From NCBI GenBank assembly GCA_020048935.1, contig JAIFLS010000014.1, positions 1-23,900 of the forward strand: 23,900 nucleotides of DNA. The letters run 5' to 3'. The DNA is from a bacterium. Its GTDB lineage: Bacteria; Verrucomicrobiota; Kiritimatiellia; UBA8416. The notes beneath the pieces were generated by a model. The model did not search any database, was not told the DNA's origin, and saw only the letters and a list, made by a program, of their open reading frames with translations. Position 1 is the first letter of the stretch. Every line of letters begins with the position of its first letter. Shown here in pieces: positions 15,949-22,144 of this stretch. A program made the translations under genes and the position numbers.

Positions 15949-16231
15949 CCGAGCATCAGTTTTGAGGTTTATGCCTTCTGTGGCCAATCCTGCCGAGCAT
16001 CAGCTTTTGTGTTTTTTGTGCCTTTTGTGGCCAATCGTACCGAGCATCAGCTTTTTGTGTTTTTTGTGCCTTTTGTGGCCAATCGTTCCGAGCATCAGCT
16101 TTTGTGTTTTTTGTGCCTTTTGTGGCCAATCGTTCCGAGCATCAGCTTTTTGTGTTTTTTGTGCCTTTTGTGGCCAATCCTGCCGAGCATCAGCTTTTGT
16201 GATTTTTTTGTGCCTTTTGTGGCCAATCGTT
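15949..16231. repeat. Tandem array of about 47-bp units (six copies)
   Basis: Units start at 15949, 15993, 16040, 16088, 16135 and 16183 and are 44 to 49 bases long, each beginning CCGAGCATCAG and ending in TGTGGCCAATC plus three variable bases. Five are near-identical; the first is degraded. Length differences come from T-tracts. Next to the array, 15917-15947 carries a related segment in opposite orientation. The array fills the gap between the M48 protease and cyclase genes. Units have no unique spacers, so this is not CRISPR. Open frames across it are low-complexity and not genes. Confidence 0.93.
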
Positions 16232-16390
16232 CCGAGCGTAAGTCAGATACCTGCGAGCGCGGCGTTGAAACGCGTCTGGCGGGCCGGATGCGGTTCGATC
16301 GGGGTTTGTTTGCCGATCGTACCGCGGACTGCCTTGACTCGGTCTTGCATATCAGGGTGAGTCTTTGCAAAGCCGCGCTTATCATTTGCA

Positions 16391-16454
16391 AGCCGCTTGA
16401 TCATTTCGGTCTGCAAATTGATAGCCGCTTGATCATTTCGGTCTGCAAATTGAT
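16391..16454. repeat. 32-bp perfect tandem duplication disrupting the M48 protease gene
   Basis: Bases 16391-16422 are repeated exactly at 16423-16454. The 32-base insertion shifts the frame of the protease gene and produces a premature TGA (16401-16403). Removing one copy lets the frame continue to a TGA at 16243-16245 with a family-like C-terminus. Confidence 0.95.
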
Positions 16455-17189
16455 AAGCCCCTCGGGGTTGTAGCCGACGCGTCGCAGGATCACGACGGCG
16501 TCGCTATCCGCTTCCAGTTCAGAGGACTGGGCATAACCACTGTCGACCATCTTCTTGGTGACGTCAGAAATGCTGCCTTCGAACAGGCTGGTCAACTCCG
16601 CCAGTTGCTGTCCACCGATGTTCTTTCCCGCCTCGGCGACCATGATGGTCGCCGCGGAGGTCCAGCGGCTCTTGCTGATGGCGCGCAAACCGTGTTCCCT
16701 CTGGACATGTCCGACCTCGTGGGCGAGTACGGCGGCCAGCTCATCCTCGTTGCGGCAGCAGCGCAGCATCCCGCGCGAGACAAGAATGAACCCGCCCGGC
16801 GCGGCAAAGGCATTGATCTCGTCGGTATCCATGATCATGAAATGCCAGCCACCGAAAGTTTCCGGCTTCTCCGAATGCATGGCCAGCACTTTCCCCAGGG
16901 TATTGAGGTATTGCGTGGCTGCCGCCTGATCGAAGGCCTTGTAGGTCGACAGGATCGTGGCAGCCACCGAGCGTCCGATGTAATACTCGTGCTCAGGCGT
17001 CAGGTCCTCGAACGCCTTGCCCAGTGCGCCAGCACTGCGCTTGATGCCTTCGGCCTGCTGCTCGTTGATGGTTCCCGTGGCAACCCCGACTTTCGTCCCG
17101 ACATTCGTGGCGACATCCAGTGCCTTGCATCCTGCCAGGATGGCGACCATCGCCAACGCGCATCCCAAGGTGATGGAGAATGACTTCAT
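16401..17189 (-). CDS. M48-family metalloprotease lipoprotein, C-terminus frameshifted
   Basis: A zinc metalloprotease of the M48 (BepA/Oma1-like) family, probably anchored as a lipoprotein on the periplasmic side and acting in envelope protein quality control. A lipoprotein signal ends L-A-G-C21. The active site is H157-E-V-G-H161 and a third ligand lies in E-L-E-A-D (224-228). N-A-F-A-A-P-G-G-F-I near 126-135 is typical. The last residues (S-I-C-R-P-K) are an artefact of the 32-bp duplication. With one copy the protein continues through R-G-F-A-K-T-H-P-D, a standard M48 tail motif, to about 304 residues. Its ATG overlaps the stop of the SH3b gene by 4 bases. Confidence 0.88.
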   Translation of the reverse strand: MKSFSITLGCALAMVAILAGCKALDVATNVGTKVGVATGTINEQQAEGIKRSAGALGKAFEDLTPEHEYYIGRSVAATILSTYKAFDQAAATQYLNTLGKVLAMHSEKPETFGGWHFMIMDTDEINAFAAPGGFILVSRGMLRCCRNEDELAAVLAHEVGHVQREHGLRAISKSRWTSAATIMVAEAGKNIGGQQLAELTSLFEGSISDVTKKMVDSGYAQSSELEADSDAVVILRRVGYNPEGLINLQTEMIKRLSICRPK

Positions 17190-17668
17190 CGGGCACCTCC
17201 TTCAACCGCCAGCTTGCCGTCCTTGATGAACTGAAGGATCTGGGCATCGGAAACGGTAATCTTCTCCATGCGGTCAACGGTGGCGAAATCCGCTTCCTTA
17301 TTCCGCTCCTTGAATTGCTTCTCAACATCTGAATTGAAACCCTTGCCCGCCAATCCCTGTTCGTCACTGGTCACAGACAACTGGGCATCGGGCCCGCCCG
17401 CCGCCAGCTTGGTGAGCGTCTTGGTGGTCAGCGACCCCTTGCTTATCCAGCCTTCGAGCGTACCGAACTGGACGCGGTTCCAATCCCCTTTCTCCTCCAG
17501 GATCGTCACCTTCTCCGTGTAACCAACCGTTGCCAGCACACGGCTGATCGGTGTGGGGGCAGACCGTAGCTTGGCGTCCCGCACCTCGACGCTCATCTGT
17601 TTCTGGCGGGCGGCCCACGCCGTCACCGCGACTATCGCCACCATGGCGATCAACGCTAATCGTCTCAT
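17186..17668 (-). CDS. Secreted SH3b-domain protein
   Basis: A 160-residue protein with an N-terminal signal or anchor segment (about residues 1-20) and a bacterial SH3 domain at about 26-85 (V-R-x-A-x-L-R-S-x-P pattern, then a W-x-x-V-x-x-G-x-x-x-G-W-I segment). The C-terminal half is charged and probably helical, with no recognised domain. SH3b domains often bind cell-wall peptides. A GGAAGG ribosome site precedes the ATG at 17668. Coupling to the downstream M48 protease by ATGA suggests a shared envelope function, possibly as a partner or targeting factor; that is inference. Confidence 0.82.
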   Translation of the reverse strand: MRRLALIAMVAIVAVTAWAARQKQMSVEVRDAKLRSAPTPISRVLATVGYTEKVTILEEKGDWNRVQFGTLEGWISKGSLTTKTLTKLAAGGPDAQLSVTSDEQGLAGKGFNSDVEKQFKERNKEADFATVDRMEKITVSDAQILQFIKDGKLAVEGGAR

Positions 17669-17749
17669 GACCTGTTCCCTTCCTTTGTTCTCGGTTCAGT
17701 AATCGTCGGCCATTATATACGGGTTTTGGGCGGATGAAAGCGCAAAAAA

Positions 17750-18883
17750 TCACGCCCCCAGCATTCCCGCCAGCACGGCGGCGGCGCGGGTGGCGGCACC
17801 GCCTTCGCCCATGCTCGCGTCAAACTGTTTCAGTGCTTCAAGCATGGCGAGGCGCGTATCTGTTGGCGTCAAGAGCGGCTTGATCGCGTCGGCCAGGTTT
17901 CCAGCCGTGGCGCGTCCCTGCACCAGTTCAGGGCAGATCTCGCGTCCGGCCACGATGTTGACCATGCCGATATGCTTGACGTGGATCATGGCCTTGAACA
18001 TCCGGTACGAAATCGGATTGAGCTTGTAGACCACCACCATCGGGCAGCCTAGCAGGGCTGTCTCGACGGTGGCGGTGCCGGAGCAGACCATGGCGGCATC
18101 CGCCTGGCGGATGATATCGCGCGTCATGTCCTCGATCACCGTGACCGGTGCGCGCATCTTCGGGGCGCGGGAACAAATATCGTTGGCGAGTGCGGTCTGT
18201 TCCGGTCCGGGGGAGGCCACGATGAAGCTGCAACCGGGAATGCGCTGGTCGAGCAGGGCAGCCGCCTCGAGCATGACGGGCAGCAGGCGGCTGATCTCCC
18301 CTTGGCGGCTGCCGGGGAGCAGCGCGATGCGCTGCAGCCCCTGCCAGGGCAGGGCAGGCGGCTGTTTTTTTAGCGATTGCCTGATGCTGTCCACCAACGG
18401 GTGGCCGGCGAAGGTGACCGGAAGTCCGGTTCCCGCGAAGTGTTCAGCCTCGAACGGGAAGATCGTGATCAGGTGGTCCAGGTAGCGGGCCATCTGCGGG
18501 ATGCGCGAGCGGTGCCATGCCCAGACCTGCGGGCAGATGTAGTAAAGAGTCTTGATGCCCCGCGCGTGCAGCTTCTCGGCCAGGCGGAGGTTGAAGCCGG
18601 GGTAGTCGACAAAAACCGCCAGGTCCGGTTTCTCCTCGGTCGTCCATGCCAGCATCTCGTTGAACACGCGCTTGAAGAATGGGTAGCGTTTGATGACTTC
18701 CGCAAAGCCGATCACGGCCATGTCCTTGACGTCGTGGCGGGTCTCGACACCGGCCGCCCGCATGGCAGGCCCCCCGATGCCGAACCAGCGCAGGCCGGGC
18801 GTGATGGCATTGGCCGCCTCGACCAGCTCGGCTGCGCGCATGTCGCCGGAAACCTCGCCGGCAATGATCATGATCTTGCTCAT
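17750..18883 (-). CDS. lpxB: Lipid-A-disaccharide synthase
   Basis: This enzyme condenses UDP-2,3-diacylglucosamine with lipid X to form the lipid A disaccharide at the inner membrane. The 377-residue length is normal. Seen are the G-E-x-S-G-D motif near residue 9, F-G-I-G-G-P-x-M, the central V-D-Y-P-G-F-N-x-R-L, Y-Y-I-x-P-Q-V-W-A-W, the F-x-G-H-P-L-V-D segment, L-L-P-G-S-R-Q-x-E-I and the late S-G-T-A-T-V-E-T-A-L-L-G-x-P-M-V-V-V-Y. The start at 18883 overlaps the stop of the preceding oxidoreductase gene (ATGA); no separate ribosome site is visible, consistent with coupled translation. Confidence 0.96.
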   Translation of the reverse strand: MSKIMIIAGEVSGDMRAAELVEAANAITPGLRWFGIGGPAMRAAGVETRHDVKDMAVIGFAEVIKRYPFFKRVFNEMLAWTTEEKPDLAVFVDYPGFNLRLAEKLHARGIKTLYYICPQVWAWHRSRIPQMARYLDHLITIFPFEAEHFAGTGLPVTFAGHPLVDSIRQSLKKQPPALPWQGLQRIALLPGSRQGEISRLLPVMLEAAALLDQRIPGCSFIVASPGPEQTALANDICSRAPKMRAPVTVIEDMTRDIIRQADAAMVCSGTATVETALLGCPMVVVYKLNPISYRMFKAMIHVKHIGMVNIVAGREICPELVQGRATAGNLADAIKPLLTPTDTRLAMLEALKQFDASMGEGGAATRAAAVLAGMLGA

Positions 18884-19833
18884 GAGGGATTTTCCCGGAT
18901 GGTCTGGCAGATGGCGACTGCCAACTGCAGCGCCTCCATGCCGTGGCGTCCGGTCACGACCGGATCCGTGCGCCGCTTGACGCAGTCGGCAAACGAACGC
19001 AGCTCGGCTGCCAGGGGCTCGGATTTGTCGATCGGCACCGGGAGCGCCTCGATTCCCGTGGCGGTGCGGCGGCAAAGCTGGCCGGACTGTTCCATGTAGT
19101 CGAGCGAGAGATAGGTGTCGTCCTGGAAGACCCGGATCTTGCGCAGCTTGTCCTGGCTGATGCGGCTGGCGGTGACGTTGGCCACACAGCCATTCTCGAA
19201 CTGGATGCGGGCGTTGGCGATGTCTTCCGTGGGGCTCAGGACGGCGACGCCGGTGGCTCGGATGTCCTTGACCGGCGAATTGGCGATGCGCAGGATGATG
19301 TCGAGATCGTGGATCATCAGGTCCAGCACCACGCTGACCTCCGTGCCGCGCGGCGGCGCGCCTTCTCGTGGGGGCGGGAAGGAGGCGAGGCGTGTCGCCT
19401 CGATAAACCGGGCATGGGTCAGGTTCTCGTTGAGGAAGCGCATCACCGGGTTGAAGCGTTCGACATGCCCGACCTGCAGCAGCAGGTCCTGCGCATCGGC
19501 CATGCGGACCATCTGCTCGGCCTGGTCGTAGGACGAGGCGATCGGCTTTTCGACCATCATGTGGACGTTGAAAGGCAACACCTGCTTGAAAACGGCGAAA
19601 TGCAGATCCGTGGGAACCACGATACTGACGGCGTCGACCGCCTCGGCCAGCGCCTCGACTGTATCGAAGACGCGGGTGCCGTAGCGCGTGGCGATTTCCG
19701 TTGCCCGTTCCGGCGAGGCGTCGTAGACGCCGGTCAGCTCAACGTCGTCCATTTCGGAATAAATGCGGGCGTGCCACTGGCCGAGGCTGCCGACGCCGAT
19801 CACGCCGGCGCGAATTATGCTGCTCTTTTTCAT
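18880..19833 (-). CDS. Gfo/Idh/MocA-family NAD(P)-dependent oxidoreductase
   Basis: A 317-residue oxidoreductase with an N-terminal Rossmann fold (G-V-I-G-V-G-S-L-G-x-x-H near residues 10-22), the V-E-K-P-I-A motif and a C-terminal substrate domain containing H-D-L-D-I. Members of this family act on sugars and sugar nucleotides. It lies between lpxI and lpxB with 4-base overlaps on both sides, so a role in lipid A or a surface glycolipid is likely. One candidate role is GnnA-like oxidation of UDP-GlcNAc for amide-linked lipid A, but no partner transaminase gene is seen here. Confidence 0.88.
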   Translation of the reverse strand: MKKSSIIRAGVIGVGSLGQWHARIYSEMDDVELTGVYDASPERATEIATRYGTRVFDTVEALAEAVDAVSIVVPTDLHFAVFKQVLPFNVHMMVEKPIASSYDQAEQMVRMADAQDLLLQVGHVERFNPVMRFLNENLTHARFIEATRLASFPPPREGAPPRGTEVSVVLDLMIHDLDIILRIANSPVKDIRATGVAVLSPTEDIANARIQFENGCVANVTASRISQDKLRKIRVFQDDTYLSLDYMEQSGQLCRRTATGIEALPVPIDKSEPLAAELRSFADCVKRRTDPVVTGRHGMEALQLAVAICQTIRENPS

Positions 19834-20663
19834 TGCGGATCCTCCATGACAGTAAATGCGACATCCAGTTTATCAAGCTGCCGGATCAGTTCGTCGCGCT
19901 CCAGCAGGATGGCCCGTCCGGCCTCTACCGCCACGGCGCGGATGCGGGCCTTGCGGATGGAATTGACGGTGTGCAGGCCGATGACGGGGATGTCGAAGCG
20001 CATATCGTGGCCGGGCTTGGCCACCTTGACGACCACGCCGCCCGAGCCCCCCAGCTTGCCCGCCCGCAGGATGGCGGCATCCGTCCCCTCGAACGCCTCC
20101 ACCGCCAGGATCGTGCCTTCCTTGATCACGACGGTCTGTCCGATATCGAGACGGCTGACGGTCTTGGCGACTTCAAACCCGATGCGGATATCATTGGCCT
20201 CGCCCACGGTCGGGGATCGGCGCGAAAGCAGGCCTGCCGCCGGCATGTGCTTCTCCATGAACGACGAGGCCGGCAGCAGCGTGACGCCGATCCGGCGGAT
20301 CTCCTCGCCGATGGCGGCGAAGATCGAATGGGCGTTGCGTTCGGGCAGCCGGCGCAGCAGGTTGAGCAGTGCCCCGTCCATGCGCACGCGGAACAGGTGG
20401 GTCGGCGTGATCTGGCCCGCCATGACGGCATGGGGGATGGCGGTGGTCTTGAGCGCGTCGAGCATGCGTCCGAGTTGGCCGAGATAGATCCAGTGGACCT
20501 CGTCGACCCATTTGGCAATGACCGGATCGGTCTCGTGGCGGAAGGCGATGGCGGCCATGCGGGTGACCCCCTGGGATCGGGCGGAATCGGCCAGCAGCCT
20601 GGGGTAGGCACCCTTGCCGGCAATGATCGTGATCGCGTTCGGGAGAGGGGAGGCTGTTGTCAT
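19830..20663 (-). CDS. lpxI: UDP-2,3-diacylglucosamine diphosphatase LpxI
   Basis: LpxI hydrolyses UDP-2,3-diacylglucosamine to lipid X and UMP, replacing LpxH in many bacteria outside the beta and gamma proteobacteria. The 277-residue length is typical. Seen are I-I-A-G-K-G-x-Y-P near the start, the V-M-A-G-Q-I-T segment, D-I-G-Q-x-V-V-I-K-E-G-x-I-L-A-V-E-A-x-E-G-T-D, and the catalytic-region tail P-G-x-D-M-R-F-D-I-P-V-I-G. It starts 22 bases after folE and overlaps the next gene by 4 bases. Confidence 0.94.
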   Translation of the reverse strand: MTTASPLPNAITIIAGKGAYPRLLADSARSQGVTRMAAIAFRHETDPVIAKWVDEVHWIYLGQLGRMLDALKTTAIPHAVMAGQITPTHLFRVRMDGALLNLLRRLPERNAHSIFAAIGEEIRRIGVTLLPASSFMEKHMPAAGLLSRRSPTVGEANDIRIGFEVAKTVSRLDIGQTVVIKEGTILAVEAFEGTDAAILRAGKLGGSGGVVVKVAKPGHDMRFDIPVIGLHTVNSIRKARIRAVAVEAGRAILLERDELIRQLDKLDVAFTVMEDPQ

Positions 20664-20685
20664 GCAGGGCTTTCGATACAGGGCG

Positions 20686-21255
20686 CTAGCATTTGGCGTC
20701 GCGCAGGATCAGATTGTTGAACTCGGCCCTTGTGGCGGCATCGTCGTGGAAGCTGCCCAGCACGGATGAGGTGGTCATCACGCTGTTCTGCTTCTCCACG
20801 CCGCGCATCATCATGCACAGGTGCCGGCATTCCATCACCACGCCGACTCCCTCGGCCCCGACCGCATCGCTGATGGCCCGGGCGATCTCGTGAGTCAGGT
20901 TCTCCTGGATCTGCAGGCGGCGGGCGAACCCGTTGGCAATGCGCGCCAGCTTGCTGACCCCGAGTACCTTGCCATTGGCAATGTAGCCGATGTGGCACTG
21001 GCCGAAGAAGGGCAGCATGTGGTGCTCGCACATGCTGTAGATCTCGATGTTGCGCACGATGATCATATTGTTGGCGTGCGACTCGAACACCGCGCCGTTG
21101 ATGATGGCCTTGAGGTCGGCGTGGTACCCGCTGGTCAGGAAGCGGTAGGCGGCCGCTACCCGTTCGGGGGTCTTCAGCAGGCCCTCGCGATCGGGATCCT
21201 CGCCGATCTCGACCAGCAATTCCCTGATCAGTTCCGCAACGCGCTGTGTGTTCAT
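20686..21255 (-). CDS. folE: GTP cyclohydrolase I
   Basis: This enzyme converts GTP to 7,8-dihydroneopterin triphosphate, the first step to folate (or to queuosine precursors). The 189-residue length is normal. Zinc and catalytic residues are visible as C76-E-H78-H79 in the S-M-C-E-H-H-M-L-P-F motif and C147 in the R-H-L-C-M-M-M-R-G motif. An AGAGGA ribosome site precedes the ATG at 21255. It is the first gene of a run with lpxI, an oxidoreductase and lpxB, a pairing of folate and lipid A genes with no obvious pathway link. The palindromic element at 21289-21347 lies in its leader or promoter region. Confidence 0.96.
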   Translation of the reverse strand: MNTQRVAELIRELLVEIGEDPDREGLLKTPERVAAAYRFLTSGYHADLKAIINGAVFESHANNMIIVRNIEIYSMCEHHMLPFFGQCHIGYIANGKVLGVSKLARIANGFARRLQIQENLTHEIARAISDAVGAEGVGVVMECRHLCMMMRGVEKQNSVMTTSSVLGSFHDDAATRAEFNNLILRDAKC

Positions 21256-21288
21256 GAGAATTCCTCTTTCTTTTTCGGTTGAAGATAG

Positions 21289-21347
21289 CGGGCGACGAGA
21301 AAGGTGGACGATTTAATTCCCTACTCGTAATCCGCTCTCGTCGCCCG
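21289..21347. repeat. Palindromic element, copy B of the dispersed family
   Basis: Perfect 12-base arms (21289-21300 and 21336-21347) enclose a 35-base loop. The right arm and flank (TCTCGTCGCC..GTTCTCGT) and the loop piece CTACTCGTAATCCG closely match copy A at 12039-12111, while the left outer arm is degraded. It lies 34 bases upstream of the folE start and downstream of the ParB-like gene. Confidence 0.8.
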
Positions 21348-21520
21348 TTCTCGTCATCCCAAAGGTGGTGCGTGACCTCTGGGCACTAAAGCCCGTGGAA
21401 AAGAGCAAAGCAGCCCAGGAAAAGAGTCTTTCAGACTTCCTATGGACAACCCATGCACAACCCACGGTCATAACGCGCCCGGAGGTCGCGTTCCACCCAA
21501 ATAGCTACCAATCTGTTTTT
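21348..21520. other. Intergenic stretch without a supported gene
   Basis: The 312-base gap 21256-21567 holds palindrome copy B, this unassigned stretch and a hairpin at 21521-21543. A 62-codon + strand open frame here has no recognisable features. A small hairpin (AGTCT-TTC-AGACT) occurs near 21428-21440. No promoter match for folE was convincing. Confidence 0.5.
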
Positions 21521-21547
21521 GCCCACCGCAGTCTGCGGCGGGCTTTT
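21521..21547. terminator. Candidate terminator hairpin downstream of the ParB-like gene
   Basis: An 11-bp stem with one mismatch (21521-21531 with 21533-21543; GCCCaCCGCAG and CTGCGGcGGGC) is followed on the + strand by TTTT. On the minus strand, where the ParB-like gene stops about 25 bases upstream, it is followed by A's, so termination of that gene would rely on stem strength. Confidence 0.45.
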
Positions 21548-21567
21548 CCATAACGTGCCCCGGTAAA

Positions 21568-22044
21568 CTACACGCCGTAACTTCCTAATTCAGCCTGGTT
21601 GTCCTCTATCGCCTGTTGTTCCGCCTTCTCAGCCGCAGCCGCGCCTTTGCGTTTGCGGCCCCATGGAAATATAATGCGGAAAAACCCGCCGATCGCCCTG
21701 CCGATGCGCGTGCTGATCGACGGACGCAGCAGCTTTTCCAGGCGGCGGTAGCCGGCGAGCAGTTCCTCGGGCGAGAAGTCCTTGCGGTGGACATTTTCCT
21801 CCAGTTCGAGCTGCAGCTTCTCGGCCTCGGAGCATTTGTCGACGATATGGGCCTCGATGTATTTCCAACCCAGTTCCCGCGCGGCCAGCGTACGCCGATG
21901 ACCGGCGATCAGCTCGTTCTCGCGGGTAAGGGTGACCGGGTTGAGCTGCCCGTGGTTCTGGAGGCTTTCCATCAGTGGCTTGAGATCGCCGACATCGGTG
22001 CGGACACGGTCATGGATGATGATATCCTGGACAGGGACTTTCAT
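21568..22044 (-). CDS. Stand-alone ParB N-terminal (ParB/Srx-fold) domain protein
   Basis: A 158-residue protein whose first 100 residues are a ParB-type nucleotide-binding domain: V-x-D-I-I-I-x-D-R-V-R near the start, G48-H49-R50-R51 (the G-x-R-R nucleotide motif) and E83-N-V-H-R-K-D-F-S-P92. The DNA-binding helix-turn-helix and dimerisation domains of true ParB are missing. They are replaced by a basic segment with a short hydrophobic patch (G-F-F-R-I-I-F-P-W, about 120-128) and an Ala/Glu/Gln-rich tail. The ATG at 22044 has a strong GAGGAG ribosome site; a longer frame start is less likely. No parA is nearby. Function unknown; CTP or ATP binding is possible by family. Confidence 0.8.
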   Translation of the reverse strand: MKVPVQDIIIHDRVRTDVGDLKPLMESLQNHGQLNPVTLTRENELIAGHRRTLAARELGWKYIEAHIVDKCSEAEKLQLELEENVHRKDFSPEELLAGYRRLEKLLRPSISTRIGRAIGGFFRIIFPWGRKRKGAAAAEKAEQQAIEDNQAELGSYGV

Positions 22045-22102
22045 AAGACTCCTCGTTCGTTGGGTAAACGGCAACTGGTACCGAAACTAGCACCTTGCGG
22101 GT

Positions 22103-22124
22103 AACGATGCAAGAACGATGCAAG
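22103..22124. repeat. 11-bp perfect tandem duplication
   Basis: AACGATGCAAG occurs at 22103-22113 and 22114-22124, in the 100-base gap between the epimerase stop and the ParB-like start. Confidence 0.7.
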
Positions 22125-22144
22125 CCTTGGCGTTCGGCGCCCCG

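Noticed and set aside
15949..16231. CRISPR array
   Set aside because: The whole unit is repeated with only a few changes, there are no unique spacers and no cas genes.
15719..16473. Cys/Phe/Leu-rich open frames across the repeat array (and the Lys/His-rich frame opposite)
   Set aside because: They are translations of the tandem repeat, with no ribosome site or domain; repeats of this kind are often misannotated as genes.
18943..20720. Long + strand frames (514 and 339 codons) opposite lpxI and the oxidoreductase
   Set aside because: The minus-strand genes have clear family motifs; the + frames have none and are shadows.
21365..21553. Small + strand gene of 62 codons
   Set aside because: No convincing ribosome site or recognisable composition, and its end overlaps the terminator-like hairpin.
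21568..22044. Chromosome or plasmid partition ParB with nearby origin
   Set aside because: No helix-turn-helix domain, no parA, no parS-like palindromes or DnaA boxes were seen nearby.
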